64,000 nt of DNA from Rhinopithecimicrobium faecis (GCA_017942165.1 JAGKSB010000001.1:62001-126000), one strand, 5' to 3'. Positions 36,419 to 46,220 are shown, counted from the first letter of the stretch. Translations and numbers: made by a program. Notes: generated by a model not told the origin, from the letters alone.

Positions 36419-37801
36419 TTATTTCAAATGCTTAATCAATTCTTCTTGCGACAATTTAACTTGCTCTCCAGAATCCATATTTTTCAATGAAAGCATACCC
36501 GAAGCGGCCTCTTCCTCTCCGACTAAGAGTACATAGGGAATCGCTTTCGCATCGGCGTAGCTCATTTGCTTTTTCAATTTCACTGCTGAAGGGTATAATT
36601 CTACAGCAATATCAGCTTGTCTAAGGGCAAATAATAAGGGCAGCGTATAAGCTTCTAGGGCTTTTTCAAAGTTTACAATTAACAGTTTGGTGCCTGCAAT
36701 TTGTTGTTTAGGGTAAAGATCTAACTCCAATAACACATCATAAATACGGTCTGCCCCGAAGGAAACCCCTACACCTGTTAAATCTTTCAATCCAAACATA
36801 CCCGTAAGGTCGTCATAACGGCCACCACCACCGATGGATCCCATGGCTACTTCATTCGTTTTAACCTCGAATATACAGCCCGTATAATAGTTTAATCCAC
36901 GGGCTAAGGTAATATCCAACTCCACGAAATTTGTCAGCACCTGCGCTGAAGCATCTAGCGCAGCGACATAGGCAAAAGTTTCCTCCAATTCTTGAATTCC
37001 CTTTAAGCCGACCTCAGAACTTGCCAAAATCTCTTTTAACTGACCCAGTTTTTCCAATGTTGAGCCTTCCAAAAGGATGATGGGCTTTAAGGTTGCGATA
37101 TCATCTTGTGTAAAACCGCGTTCTAGCAATTCCTTATTGACACCTTCCAAGCCTATCTTATCTAATTTGTCGATGGCTACCGTCATGTCTATAATTAATT
37201 CGGGCTTGCCGAGTACTTCAGCAATACCTGAAAGAATCTTTCTATTATTAATTTTTATTGTAAAATCTTTTAGACCTAGGTTACTCAGTGCTTCCTGATA
37301 AATCAATATAAATTCGGCTTCATTCAATAAACTTGGGGAGCCTACAACATCGACATCACACTGATAGAACTCGCGATAGCGTCCACGTTGCGGTCTATCT
37401 GCGCGCCATACAGGTTGGATTTGAAAACGCTTAAAAGGTAAGGTAATATCATTTTGGTGCATGACTACATACCGTGCAAAAGGCACAGTTAAGTCATAGC
37501 GCAATGCTTTTTCAGAAAGATGGGGGATTAATTTTGTCGCGGCTTTTTCAGCTAATAAATCAGCTGGAGCTTTCGATAAATAATCTCCAGAATTTAAAAT
37601 CTTAAAGATTAATTTATCACCCTCATCCCCGTATTTTCCGGTTAGGGTACTTAAATTTTCAAAAGAAGGGGTTTGAATTTCACGGTAACCATATTTCATA
37701 AACACCTTTTTTAAGGTATTAAAAATATAATTCCGTTTTTCCATTTCTGCTGGAGAGAAGTCTCTCGTACCCTTTGCTAAGGAAGGTTTCACTATTGCCA
37801 T
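36419..37801 (-). CDS. hisS: Histidyl-tRNA synthetase
   Basis: A 460-residue class II synthetase. Motif 1 lies around [17 protein letters not shown], the histidine loop [13 protein letters not shown] and [20 protein letters not shown] are diagnostic, and the anticodon-binding domain is at the C-terminus. The N-terminal [18 protein letters not shown] is typical. The ATG is only 4 bases after a consensus -7 promoter element, so its mRNA is probably leaderless. Confidence 0.97.
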   Translation of the reverse strand: MAIVKPSLAKGTRDFSPAEMEKRNYIFNTLKKVFMKYGYREIQTPSFENLSTLTGKYGDEGDKLIFKILNSGDYLSKAPADLLAEKAATKLIPHLSEKALRYDLTVPFARYVVMHQNDITLPFKRFQIQPVWRADRPQRGRYREFYQCDVDVVGSPSLLNEAEFILIYQEALSNLGLKDFTIKINNRKILSGIAEVLGKPELIIDMTVAIDKLDKIGLEGVNKELLERGFTQDDIATLKPIILLEGSTLEKLGQLKEILASSEVGLKGIQELEETFAYVAALDASAQVLTNFVELDITLARGLNYYTGCIFEVKTNEVAMGSIGGGGRYDDLTGMFGLKDLTGVGVSFGADRIYDVLLELDLYPKQQIAGTKLLIVNFEKALEAYTLPLLFALRQADIAVELYPSAVKLKKQMSYADAKAIPYVLLVGEEEAASGMLSLKNMDSGEQVKLSQEELIKHLK

Positions 37802-37805
37802 AGCG

Positions 37806-37813
37806 CAAAGTTA
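37806..37813 (-). promoter_or_regulatory. hisS promoter -7 element, 4 bases from ATG
   Basis: Minus strand TAACTTTG followed by CGCT and the hisS ATG. With transcription normally starting 5-8 bases after this box, the start site would coincide with or lie within the first codon. No clear -33 box. Confidence 0.6.
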
Positions 37814-37864
37814 GTATATCTAGTGGAATTCCACAGTCTAAAGGCTGAATATTAGCGATTAATT

Positions 37865-38605
37865 TTAGAGAACTTCTAAAATTTTCAAGTTTTCACAAGC
37901 CTTCTCAGCAGCAAGTTTTTCCGCAGACTTTTTATTAAAGTCACGACCTAAACCGACCACCTTACCGTCTACAAGCGCTTCAATGCTAAACATTTTCACA
38001 GACTCCCCTTCTGGGTTGTCAACTTGCTGAAATTGCACGTCCTTACCATTGTGCTGGCACCATTCAATTAAGCGGCTTTTGAAGTTCGTTTCCGTAATTT
38101 CTAAGAGGTGAATATCTACGTGAGGCTTAATTATACGATTTAGCAAAAAGTTCTTCGTAAATACATAGCCACGATCGAGATATACGGCACCTATTAAAGC
38201 TTCAAAAGCATCCCCTAATAAAGAACCTTGTTTATTCGGAAAGGAAATCATGCGCGCGTCATATTCAATAAGCTCATTGAATCCTAACTTGCGTGATAGT
38301 TGATTGAGATTTACCCGAGATACGATTTTGGAACGCATCTCCGTTAAGAAGCCTTCATCTTTATAGGGATATAACTTGAAAAGTAATTCTGCAACGACAG
38401 AACCTAACACAGCATCTCCTAAAAACTCTAGGCGTTCATTACTGTTCTTTGCGCCATCTTTAATAGTCACCGCTACAGACTTATGTCTGAAAGCCATCTT
38501 ATAAAGACGTACATTTCCAGGTGTAAACCCGAGAATATTACTTAATTTCCGAACGTAAAAGCGATCGGAAGAGATGTATTTGTTATAAATCCTAGAAAAA
38601 GGCAT
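37865..38605 (-). CDS. rnc: Ribonuclease III
   Basis: A 246-residue double-strand-specific endoribonuclease acting in rRNA and mRNA processing. The catalytic signature NERLEFLGDAVLG is present, followed by the second acidic cluster (LLGDAFEALIGAVYLDRG). The C-terminal dsRNA-binding domain starts near SRLIEWCQHNGKDVQFQQV. It lies 79 bases after fabF; an fabF-rnc pair is a common bacterial arrangement. Confidence 0.96.
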   Translation of the reverse strand: MPFSRIYNKYISSDRFYVRKLSNILGFTPGNVRLYKMAFRHKSVAVTIKDGAKNSNERLEFLGDAVLGSVVAELLFKLYPYKDEGFLTEMRSKIVSRVNLNQLSRKLGFNELIEYDARMISFPNKQGSLLGDAFEALIGAVYLDRGYVFTKNFLLNRIIKPHVDIHLLEITETNFKSRLIEWCQHNGKDVQFQQVDNPEGESVKMFSIEALVDGKVVGLGRDFNKKSAEKLAAEKACENLKILEVL

Positions 38606-38684
38606 GAGTCTTTAAAAAAAAGGTGACAGATCTCTATGAAATCTGCCTCCCTAATTACTTTATAATGTCTTCAATTATGAAAAC

Positions 38685-39938
38685 TTACGCTTTGTACTTT
38701 TTAACAATCACGGAAGCATTGTGGCCACCGAAACCAAAAGTATTACTCATTGCGGCATTCACAACACGCTTTTGTGGTTTGTTGAATGTAAAATTCAACT
38801 TATTGTCTAACTCTGGATCATCCGTAAAGTGGTTGATTGTTGGAGGGACAATATCATGATACACAGCTAAGATGGAAGCAATAGCCTCTACCGCACCAGC
38901 AGCACCTAATAGGTGACCTGTCATGGATTTGGTCGAACTGATGTTAAGCTCATATGCATGATCTCCAAAAAGTTCTCTAATAGCTTTTGTTTCTGATAGA
39001 TCGCCTAGCGGTGTTGAGGTTCCATGCACATTGATATAATCAATATCTGTCACATCCATTTGTGCGTCACGTAGGGCATTGGACATCACTAAGCGTGCGC
39101 CTAAGCCTTCCGGGTGAGGAGCTGTGATATGGTTTGCATCTGCTGATAAACCACCTCCAATTACCTCCGCATAAATCTTCGCACCACGTGCTAAAGCATG
39201 CTCTAAACTTTCTAAAATAATCGTACCTGAGCCTTCTCCTGCCACGAAACCATCCCGATCCTTATCAAAAGGTCTAGAGGCTGTCTGCGGGTCGTCATTA
39301 CGTGTCGAAAGGGCGTGTAAAGCATTAAAGCCTCCCATACCTGCTTCGTTGATAATGGCTTCAGAACCACCGGTAACAATAATATCTGCAACACCCGTAC
39401 GGATGTAATTAAATGCATCGATCATTGCGTTTGTTGACGAAGCACAAGCCGAAACACATGAAAAGTTCGGTCCGCGCAGCCCATAACGCATTGAAATATG
39501 ACCAGGAGCGATATCCACGATCATTTTTGGAATGAAGAAAGGGTTAAATCGTGGTGTTCCATCGCCTAGCACGAAGGATTTCACTTCATCTAAGAATGTC
39601 TTTAAACCACCAATTCCCGATCCCCAGATTACGCCAATTCGATTGGTGTCCAATTGCTCAAAATCAAGAGCCGCATCTTTGACAGCTTCATCTGTAGAAG
39701 CTAACGCATAGTGCACAAAAGGGTCTACCTTACGTGCTTCTTTGCGATCCATAAAGTCCAGAATATCGAAATCCTTCACTTCACAGGCAAATTTTGTCTT
39801 AAATTTTGACGCATCAAATTGGGTAATAGGAGCAGCACCGCTTACACCATTTAGCAACCCGTCCCAGTAAGCTGGAACCGTGTTGCCAATTGGTGTAAGT
39901 GCGCCTAATCCTGTTACTACTACTCTTTTAAGCTCCAT
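38685..39938 (-). CDS. fabF: Beta-ketoacyl-ACP synthase II
   Basis: A 417-residue condensing enzyme of fatty acid elongation. The catalytic triad is visible: Cys in CVSACASSTNAM, His in NVHGTSTPLGD and His in STKSMTGHLLGAAG. The C-terminal NTFGFGGHNASVIVKKY is typical. It follows acpP by 27 bases, so its carrier-protein substrate is co-expressed. Confidence 0.97.
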   Translation of the reverse strand: MELKRVVVTGLGALTPIGNTVPAYWDGLLNGVSGAAPITQFDASKFKTKFACEVKDFDILDFMDRKEARKVDPFVHYALASTDEAVKDAALDFEQLDTNRIGVIWGSGIGGLKTFLDEVKSFVLGDGTPRFNPFFIPKMIVDIAPGHISMRYGLRGPNFSCVSACASSTNAMIDAFNYIRTGVADIIVTGGSEAIINEAGMGGFNALHALSTRNDDPQTASRPFDKDRDGFVAGEGSGTIILESLEHALARGAKIYAEVIGGGLSADANHITAPHPEGLGARLVMSNALRDAQMDVTDIDYINVHGTSTPLGDLSETKAIRELFGDHAYELNISSTKSMTGHLLGAAGAVEAIASILAVYHDIVPPTINHFTDDPELDNKLNFTFNKPQKRVVNAAMSNTFGFGGHNASVIVKKYKA

Positions 39939-39965
39939 TTATTACGATTGGCCTAATTAAATTAG

Positions 39966-40202
39966 TTAGTTAACGTTTTTTTCTAAATAAGCGATTGCTT
40001 GACCAACTGTACCGATAGTTTCAGCTTGATCATCAGGAATAGCTACGTTGAATTCTTTTTCAAACTCCATGATTAACTCAACAGTGTCAAGTGAATCAGC
40101 ACCTAAATCATTAGTGAATGAAGCTTCTGGTGTTACTTCGTTTTCGTCAACACCTAACTTTTCAACGATAATTGCTTTTACTCTTGAAGCGATATCTGAC
40201 AT
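39966..40202 (-). CDS. acpP: Acyl carrier protein
   Basis: A 78-residue acidic four-helix carrier for fatty acid synthesis. The phosphopantetheine Ser lies in [19 protein letters not shown]. Length and charge are standard. It starts an acpP-fabF-rnc unit from a promoter 35-65 bases upstream. Confidence 0.97.
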   Translation of the reverse strand: MSDIASRVKAIIVEKLGVDENEVTPEASFTNDLGADSLDTVELIMEFEKEFNVAIPDDQAETIGTVGQAIAYLEKNVN

Positions 40203-40236
40203 GATTTTTATAGTTTAATTGTTTAATAAATCAGTG

Positions 40237-40267
40237 CAAAGAAAAATAAATTTCATCAAAATTCAAA
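40237..40267 (-). promoter_or_regulatory. Promoter for acpP-fabF
   Basis: Minus strand TTTG, exactly 19 bases, TTTCTTTG: a full -33 element and a -7 element with one mismatch (TT for TA). The transcript would have a leader of roughly 30 bases. Confidence 0.6.
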
Positions 40268-40456
40268 CCTTATTTCATTATTAGATTTTTCAACTGACAT
40301 AAATAGACTCCCATTTGACACCCTAAGGGCCTAATAATAAACCATATTCAATGATAATAATAATAATTTTTAATTACAAATAACTGGTAACATAATATAA
40401 AATTTACAGAGCAAATCCTGCATTTCTGCCAAAAATTTATTAATTTCGTAATATTA

Positions 40457-40906
40457 ATGAAAGTCAAAGAGGTGAGTAAAATAACAATATTAAAGACAGA
40501 ATTTGACTTAGAACTAGAATTTAAGCTAATTGCGATTAACAGTGCTTTGAAAGACTATCGTCTGTGTCATTTTATCAATAAATTTGCAAATTTAAATCTA
40601 CAACGGGCTAACTATGAACATAGTACAGCTGATCGCACGAAAAACAGCTCGTATTATTTCACGCTATTTGAGCATATTACCGACGATTTTGAGAAAGAGC
40701 AGTATTTAATTAGCAATAAAGGCATTCAAGGGGGCCTTCTAATCCCTGAAAACCCCAATTTTGACTACTTCTTATTGATAAAAAACTTCATCGATGAGGA
40801 GGATTTGCACGCCTTAGTCGAGGCCCTAAATAAGATCCCTGATGTCGTGCTTGCAAAAGAAATTTTGCCAAAAAAATTGAAATCTAAAGAAAATCTAATA
40901 TTTTAG
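40457..40906 (+). CDS. IPExxxVDY family protein
   Basis: A 149-residue protein with the name-giving motif as IPENPNFDY near residue 96, preceded by a region like FDLEFDFKLIAINSALKDYR. The family is restricted to Bacteroidota and its function is unknown. It typically lies next to pyruvate kinase and acyl carrier/RNase III genes, as here, where pyk follows 141 bases downstream. No signal peptide or membrane segment is visible. Confidence 0.88.
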   Translation: MKVKEVSKITILKTEFDLELEFKLIAINSALKDYRLCHFINKFANLNLQRANYEHSTADRTKNSSYYFTLFEHITDDFEKEQYLISNKGIQGGLLIPENPNFDYFLLIKNFIDEEDLHALVEALNKIPDVVLAKEILPKKLKSKENLIF

Positions 40907-41047
40907 CTTTTCTAACTAGTGTTATAAATACACTATGCTGTTTATGTACGTAAATTAGACAGTTGATAAATCTAAATGTGTCGCATGTTTTACAACGCGT
41001 AAAATGCTTGTTACACAAAATAAAAATAGTTTAAAATAGAATACTTA

Positions 41048-42475
41048 ATGGAAAAAGTTCAAAAACGGACTAAAATTGTTGCAACTTTAGGCCCTGCTTC
41101 GGCACAAAAAGAGGTCCTAACCAACATGATAGCAAAAGGTGTGGATGTTTGTCGCTTAAATTTTTCACATGGAAGTCAAGAAGACCACTTAAAGGTTATT
41201 CAGACGATCAATGAAATTAATGCTGAGAATCCATTTAATGTAGGAATTTTAGCCGATCTTCAAGGTCCTAAAATCAGAATCGGAAAAATGAAAGAAGGCG
41301 GTGCCATCTTAGTAAACGGTTCGACGATAAAAATGACCAATACGGAATGTATCGGTGATGAAAATCAAGTCTATATCTCTTATGAAAACTTCCCGAATGA
41401 TGTTGCTGAAGGAGAGATTATCTTATTAGATGACGGAAAGTTACAATTACGTGTAGTACATACTAACCATAAAGATACTGTAACCTGTGAAGTTGTACAC
41501 GGGGGCGTATTAACATCTCGTAAAGGGGTAAATTTACCGAATACAAAAGTTTCCATCCCTTCGCTAACGGAAGAAGATTTAGATAATTTAGACTTCGCCT
41601 TAGAGCATGGTGCAGATTGGATTGCCATGTCCTTTGTACGCTCTGCAGAAGATATTTACCAATGTAAAGAGATCATCGCGAAAAAAGGTTCACATGCTCG
41701 CATCATTGCGAAAATTGAAAAACCAGAAGCGATTGAAAATATCGATGCCATCATCGAAGCAACAGACGGTATCATGGTAGCTCGTGGTGACCTCGGTGTG
41801 GAAATGCCGATGGAAGAAGTTCCAGGTCTTCAGAAAATGATCGTTCAAAAATGTCGTAACCTTTCGAAACCTGTTATCATCGCAACACAAATGTTGGAGT
41901 CTATGATCACTACACCACGCCCAACGCGCGCGGAAGTAAATGATGTTGCAAACTCCGTGTTAGATGGCGCTGATGCTGTTATGCTTTCTGGTGAAACTTC
42001 CGTTGGAGAATTCCCTGAAATCGTTATCGAAACGATGTCTAAAATTATTATCCACGTGGAACAAACTTCGTATCCATATTACGCTCAGAAAGTTGAAGCT
42101 ACTGAAAAAAATAATTTAATCCCTGATTCTATCTGTGGTTCTTCTATTTACTTAGCTGAAAAAACAAAAGCTGCAGCAATTGTAGCCATGACTTCTTCTG
42201 GATATACAGCCTTCGAAATCTCTTCTTACCGCCCTAATACAGACATCTTTATCTTCACAGGTAACAAGTCTTTATTGAAAATGTTAAGTTTAGTTTGGGG
42301 AGTGAAAACATACTCTTACGACAAATTCGAAAGTACGGATGGCTCTATTCATGATGTAAATGAAATCTTAGCGAAAGATAACTTAGTATCCCCAGGATCA
42401 ATTATTATCAATACTGCTTCGACACCTTTACATGAAAAAGGTAAAACGAATACGATTAAAGTATCTCAAATTTAA
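41048..42475 (+). CDS. pyk: Pyruvate kinase
   Basis: A 475-residue glycolytic enzyme converting phosphoenolpyruvate and ADP to pyruvate and ATP. Visible are RTKIVATLGPAS at the N-terminus, ILADLQGPKIRIG, the metal and substrate signature IIAKIEKPEAIENIDAII, and MVARGDLGVEMP, then the IATQMLESM helix. The C-terminal regulatory domain is complete. The stop codon is part of a tandem repeat unit (see the repeat at 42461-42550), and a terminator follows. Confidence 0.97.
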   Translation: MEKVQKRTKIVATLGPASAQKEVLTNMIAKGVDVCRLNFSHGSQEDHLKVIQTINEINAENPFNVGILADLQGPKIRIGKMKEGGAILVNGSTIKMTNTECIGDENQVYISYENFPNDVAEGEIILLDDGKLQLRVVHTNHKDTVTCEVVHGGVLTSRKGVNLPNTKVSIPSLTEEDLDNLDFALEHGADWIAMSFVRSAEDIYQCKEIIAKKGSHARIIAKIEKPEAIENIDAIIEATDGIMVARGDLGVEMPMEEVPGLQKMIVQKCRNLSKPVIIATQMLESMITTPRPTRAEVNDVANSVLDGADAVMLSGETSVGEFPEIVIETMSKIIIHVEQTSYPYYAQKVEATEKNNLIPDSICGSSIYLAEKTKAAAIVAMTSSGYTAFEISSYRPNTDIFIFTGNKSLLKMLSLVWGVKTYSYDKFESTDGSIHDVNEILAKDNLVSPGSIIINTASTPLHEKGKTNTIKVSQI

Positions 42476-42550
42476 TTGATACTTTTTATCAAGATTTATT
42501 GATACTTTTTATCAAGATTTATTGATACTTTTTATCAAAATTATTGGAGC
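42461..42550. repeat. 23-bp tandem repeat array seeded in the pyk stop region
   Basis: Two identical 23-bp units (42483-42505 and 42506-42528) plus a diverged third, each carrying the small palindrome TTGATAC-tttt-TATCAA across the junction. The preceding 22 bases, which contain the last pyk codons and the stop, align with the unit with two indels. This suggests the array arose by duplication of the gene's own 3' end. Confidence 0.85.
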
Positions 42551-42562
42551 TAAATCATAGCG

Positions 42563-42595
42563 AAAAAGAGTTGCTCCTGAGCAACTCTTTTTTTT
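42563..42595 (+). terminator. Terminator after pyk
   Basis: AAAAAGAGTTGCTC pairs with GAGCAACTCTTTTT, with eight T at the end. It lies 88 bases after the stop because of the repeat array. Confidence 0.9.
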
Positions 42596-42703
42596 GATAA
42601 ATCCCGCAATCCTACCCTACCTAAATCTGCTTAAATCACCAGTAACTACCTAAAAAAGGTAGTTAAATAGTGTTAAAAGCAGTAGATTAACCTAAAGCAT
42701 TTC

Positions 42704-42711
42704 TATTTTTG
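42704..42711 (+). promoter_or_regulatory. Promoter -7 element 5 bases before the kinase ATG
   Basis: TATTTTTG, then CAATT, then ATG. A full -7 match so close to the start implies a leaderless or nearly leaderless mRNA. No clear -33 element. Confidence 0.55.
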
Positions 42712-42716
42712 CAATT

Positions 42717-44525
42717 ATGAAAAAGAAAAGTATAGCTCTTATCATTGGCTTAATGACGCTAGCACTCGCTGGAGTAATGGCTATGCAATTTTATTTCATT
42801 AAAGAGTCCTATATTCAGAAGTCACAACTGTTTGATGAGTCTGTCAAAGCTTCCATGCTTTCCGTAGCTTCCAAAATCGAAAAGATGGAAGTGATGAATC
42901 TTGCGAAAACCCAACAGAAGTCGAACCGTGAAAAATATGAAAGGGAGCAAAAAAAGCTTGAAAACCAGCTGAAACTGCAAAATCGTATTGAGCAGTTACG
43001 CGTACAACAGTATGCGGCCCACCAAGCATTCAAGAATGATGAAGATGAACTAAAGAGCAGATACCCCCTTGTGGTATCGATCGACAATTCATTTTATGAA
43101 ACCTATATTAAATCCCCAAAATACCGCAATTTAGTACGTGTACGTATTAATCCAGGACGTGTTGTAGAAGATCTTTTTCAGGAAAATACCATAGACATCT
43201 ATGCCGTAGGTGATCCCATAAAACTCATACGCGCGAAGGATGACAGCATACGCTATGCGGCCTTCTTAAACTCCCAACTAAACTCCTGGGATTATACCAT
43301 TAAGTCCATTGCACCACGTAAGGATTTGAAAATCGCACAAAATATCCAAGAGCTCGAACGTCAATTGAAGTTGGAACAAGCAAATAACTTGTTTGATTCC
43401 ATCGCTATTATTGGGGGTAAGCAATCGAAGATGATCGAAGACTTCGCTGCAGGACTCGAGTTATCAAAACTTCCACTACGCGATCGTGTAAACTTAGGGG
43501 TCCTCAAGAAAGAACTTACAAAAGCCTTAACTGATCGGGATATCATCAGCAACTTTAACTTAGAAGTACATGACCGGAATATGCTTGTCTACAGTCAGTA
43601 CGTATTTACTAACGACATTAATGATAAAGATAATGCCTACTCTACGCTACTCTTTCAAGGAGATATTGAACGGTCACCAGGGAAGTTAACACTCTATTTT
43701 CCGAATAAGCGCAACCTGATTATCGAGAATATGCGCAATCTCTTGGTGCCGATGATCACCCTATTATTTGTGCTTATAGGCTGCTTTGCCTACACACTTA
43801 CCACAATCTTCCGTCAGAAAAAAATCTCGGAGATGAAAACAGATTTCATAAATAATATGACCCATGAGTTTAAAACTCCTGTAGCAACCGTCATGATAGC
43901 CGCTGAATCACTTAGGGATCCCGAAATTAACGCGGATCAGAAACGTGTCACACGCCTGGCAAATATTATATATGATGAAAATGTACGTCTCGGAGGACAT
44001 ATCGAACGTGTCCTTAATATCGCAAAATTAGATAAAGAGAATTTGAAGCTGGAACAAACACCGGTAGCCATACACAAGCTCACAAACACGGTGCTAGAAT
44101 CCATGAATCTACAGCTACAGAAGGTAAATGGTACTTTTGAAACCTCCCTCCTTGCGAAGAACGATATAATTATTGGTGATGAGCTTCATCTTTCAAACGT
44201 TTTATTTAACTTAGTAGATAATGCTATTAAATATAGCAACCACGAACCGTTTATAAAAATAAGTACCTTCAACACAAAGTCTACGCTTGTGATCACTGTA
44301 GCTGACAAAGGAATCGGCATGAGCAAAGAACATACGCAACGAATATTTGAACAGTTCTATCGGATTCCTACAGGAAATATACACAACGTAAAAGGCTTTG
44401 GACTCGGCCTAAGTTATGTGCACGATATCATTAAACGTTTAAATGGTACCATACAAGTGAAGAGTGAAAAGGATAAGGGAACACAGTTTGAAATCACCTT
44501 TCCGATAGCAAAAAATAGTTTTTAA
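42717..44525 (+). CDS. Sensor histidine kinase
   Basis: A 602-residue inner-membrane kinase. An N-terminal membrane helix (about 5-27) and a second near residues 340-362 bracket a roughly 310-residue periplasmic domain with a long charged coiled-coil-like stretch (QKSNREKYEREQKKLENQLK). The dimerisation domain has the phosphorylated His383 in NMTHEFKTPVATVM. The ATPase domain shows LVDNAIKYSNHEP, ADKGIGM and GFGLGLSYV. The periplasmic sensor matches nothing I recognise, so the signal is unknown. The cognate regulator follows 14 bases downstream. Confidence 0.93.
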   Translation: MKKKSIALIIGLMTLALAGVMAMQFYFIKESYIQKSQLFDESVKASMLSVASKIEKMEVMNLAKTQQKSNREKYEREQKKLENQLKLQNRIEQLRVQQYAAHQAFKNDEDELKSRYPLVVSIDNSFYETYIKSPKYRNLVRVRINPGRVVEDLFQENTIDIYAVGDPIKLIRAKDDSIRYAAFLNSQLNSWDYTIKSIAPRKDLKIAQNIQELERQLKLEQANNLFDSIAIIGGKQSKMIEDFAAGLELSKLPLRDRVNLGVLKKELTKALTDRDIISNFNLEVHDRNMLVYSQYVFTNDINDKDNAYSTLLFQGDIERSPGKLTLYFPNKRNLIIENMRNLLVPMITLLFVLIGCFAYTLTTIFRQKKISEMKTDFINNMTHEFKTPVATVMIAAESLRDPEINADQKRVTRLANIIYDENVRLGGHIERVLNIAKLDKENLKLEQTPVAIHKLTNTVLESMNLQLQKVNGTFETSLLAKNDIIIGDELHLSNVLFNLVDNAIKYSNHEPFIKISTFNTKSTLVITVADKGIGMSKEHTQRIFEQFYRIPTGNIHNVKGFGLGLSYVHDIIKRLNGTIQVKSEKDKGTQFEITFPIAKNSF

Positions 44526-44539
44526 AAAAAAACCAAACC

Positions 44540-45226
44540 ATGCAAAAGATATTATTAGCCGAAGATGACCCAAATTTAGGAGAGTTATTAAAAGACTACT
44601 TAGAACTTAAAGGGAAATTTGATGTGACACTCTGCCAAGATGGGGAACTTGCCTTAACGCAATTTCAAAAGACAAAATTTGATCTTTGCATTTTCGATGT
44701 TATGATGCCTAAAAAAGATGGTTTTACCCTCGGAAAAGACATCCGTAAAGTGAACGCACATATTCCCATAATTTATGCTACAGCCAAAGGCATGATGGAA
44801 GATAAGTCCGAAGCCTTCGGTCTAGGTGGTGACGATTATATCACCAAACCCTTTCGCGTAGAAGAATTATTATTGCGTATCCAAGCACTCTTAAAACGCG
44901 TGGGTAGAGATAAGGAAGAGTCTACAGAAGATAAGTTTGACATAGGTAGCTATTTCTTTGACTATACAAGTCAGCAAATAACATTCAAGGGTGTCAATCA
45001 AAAGCTCTCGACAAAGGAAGCCGAATTATTACGCCTTCTCTGCTTAAAAAAGAATGAAGTACTCACACGTGAGGAAGCCCTCCTGAAAATATGGCATGAT
45101 GATAATTATTTCACCGGAAGGAGCATGGATGTCTTCTTAAGTAAACTCAGGAAATATCTCAAGGAAGACCCCCAAGTCGAAATTGTCAATGTACACGGTA
45201 AGGGTTATAAATTACTCGTAAGCTAA
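44540..45226 (+). CDS. OmpR/PhoB-family response regulator
   Basis: A 228-residue DNA-binding regulator. The receiver domain has acidic residues Asp9 and Asp10 (AEDD), the phosphoacceptor Asp53 (IFDVMMPK) and Lys103 (YITKPF). The C-terminal winged helix carries LSTKEAELLRLLCLKKNEVL and SMDVFLSKLRKYL. Partner of the preceding kinase. A terminator begins at its stop codon. Confidence 0.95.
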   Translation: MQKILLAEDDPNLGELLKDYLELKGKFDVTLCQDGELALTQFQKTKFDLCIFDVMMPKKDGFTLGKDIRKVNAHIPIIYATAKGMMEDKSEAFGLGGDDYITKPFRVEELLLRIQALLKRVGRDKEESTEDKFDIGSYFFDYTSQQITFKGVNQKLSTKEAELLRLLCLKKNEVLTREEALLKIWHDDNYFTGRSMDVFLSKLRKYLKEDPQVEIVNVHGKGYKLLVS

Positions 45227-45257
45227 AAGGAAAGATCTCAGATCTTTCCTTTTTTTT
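45225..45257 (+). terminator. Terminator overlapping the response regulator stop codon
   Basis: AAGGAAAGATC pairs with GATCTTTCCTT around TCA and is followed by a T-run of eight. Confidence 0.9.
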
Positions 45258-45283
45258 ATTGCTAAAATTTCATCAGAAAGAAA

Positions 45284-46090
45284 ATGATAATATTTGCTAA
45301 AACACTGTTTTTAATTACTCTTTTACAACAGGAAGAGGTCGCTGCGAAATTCGACAGCATCGAAAACTATACCCATCACCGGCAGCATACCACAGCCTTT
45401 ATTCCCCCAATAATAATTCAAAATTCCAACGAACAGGTCAGTCGGAGATTTAACTACCAACAATTTATAGCACCTACAGCACTACTTATAACAGGGATTA
45501 TTGGCGTTGAAAGCCCCGCCATCATTCAAGTTAATAAAAGGGTTAAGAGTCAACTACAGAAACCGGCACTGCTGAAAACAAAGGTAGACGACTACATACA
45601 GTATATGCCTGCAATAAGCATCTTTGCTTTAGATGCGCTAGGTCTCCCTGCAGCACACACACTCAAAGAGCGCCTTGAATTGAGCACCATGGCACATCTC
45701 ATAATGGGAATTACAGTAGCCACGATAAAGCAGACAGGAACCGTTATGCGGCCTGATGGATCAAAACGAAACTCCTTCCCTTCGGGACATACCTCCCTCG
45801 CTTTTGTCGGCGCAGAGCTCCTTTGGCAAGAATATCATCAACACTCGCCCTGGATTGGGGTCGCCGGATACCTGGTCGCAGGAACTACGGGATTCTTACG
45901 GATGTACAATAATAGGCATTGGCTAACGGATGTCTTGGCAGGTGCAGGGATTGGCATTCTCAGCACCAAACTCGCCTATTTTCTTCATCCTTATATTTTT
46001 AGTTACAAGAACAGTAAATTTCGGCAATTGACGTTCTATCCAATAAAAAATAATGAGGGTATTCAGCTGGCGGCACAATTTAGGTTTTAA
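45284..46090 (+). CDS. PAP2-family phosphatase
   Basis: A 268-residue membrane phosphatase of the type 2 phosphatidic acid phosphatase family. The three motifs are present: KQTGTVMRP (K-x6-RP), FPSGHTS (PSGH) and RMYNNRHWLTD (R-x5-H-x3-D). Hydrophobic helices fall around residues 60-75, 145-160 and 195-235. Likely substrates are lipid phosphates such as undecaprenyl pyrophosphate or phosphatidylglycerophosphate. It is independent of the two-component pair because a terminator separates them. Confidence 0.9.
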   Translation: MIIFAKTLFLITLLQQEEVAAKFDSIENYTHHRQHTTAFIPPIIIQNSNEQVSRRFNYQQFIAPTALLITGIIGVESPAIIQVNKRVKSQLQKPALLKTKVDDYIQYMPAISIFALDALGLPAAHTLKERLELSTMAHLIMGITVATIKQTGTVMRPDGSKRNSFPSGHTSLAFVGAELLWQEYHQHSPWIGVAGYLVAGTTGFLRMYNNRHWLTDVLAGAGIGILSTKLAYFLHPYIFSYKNSKFRQLTFYPIKNNEGIQLAAQFRF

Positions 46091-46180
46091 TACATTAAAG
46101 GCTACTTTAAGTTAATTTACTAACTATCAGTACGCTAATAATTAAAGTTCTTAGCCAGAATTTGAATTATTTTTTTCAAT

Positions 46181-46188
46181 TATTTTTG
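46181..46188 (+). promoter_or_regulatory. Putative metE promoter -7 element
   Basis: TATTTTTG is a full TAnnTTTG match 33 bases before the riboswitch. TTTG occurs 16 bases upstream rather than the usual 19, so the -33 assignment is weak. Confidence 0.5.
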
Positions 46189-46220
46189 GAATTACGAACC
46201 TTATTACGATATTAGCCTTC

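Noticed and set aside
40917-40937. TAGTGT/ACACTA inverted repeat after the IPExxxVDY gene as terminator
   Set aside because: Only six AT-rich pairs and no T-run follow.
42461-42550. CRISPR array
   Set aside because: Units are contiguous with no unique spacers, and no cas genes are nearby. The same holds for the arrays at 48737 and 48896.
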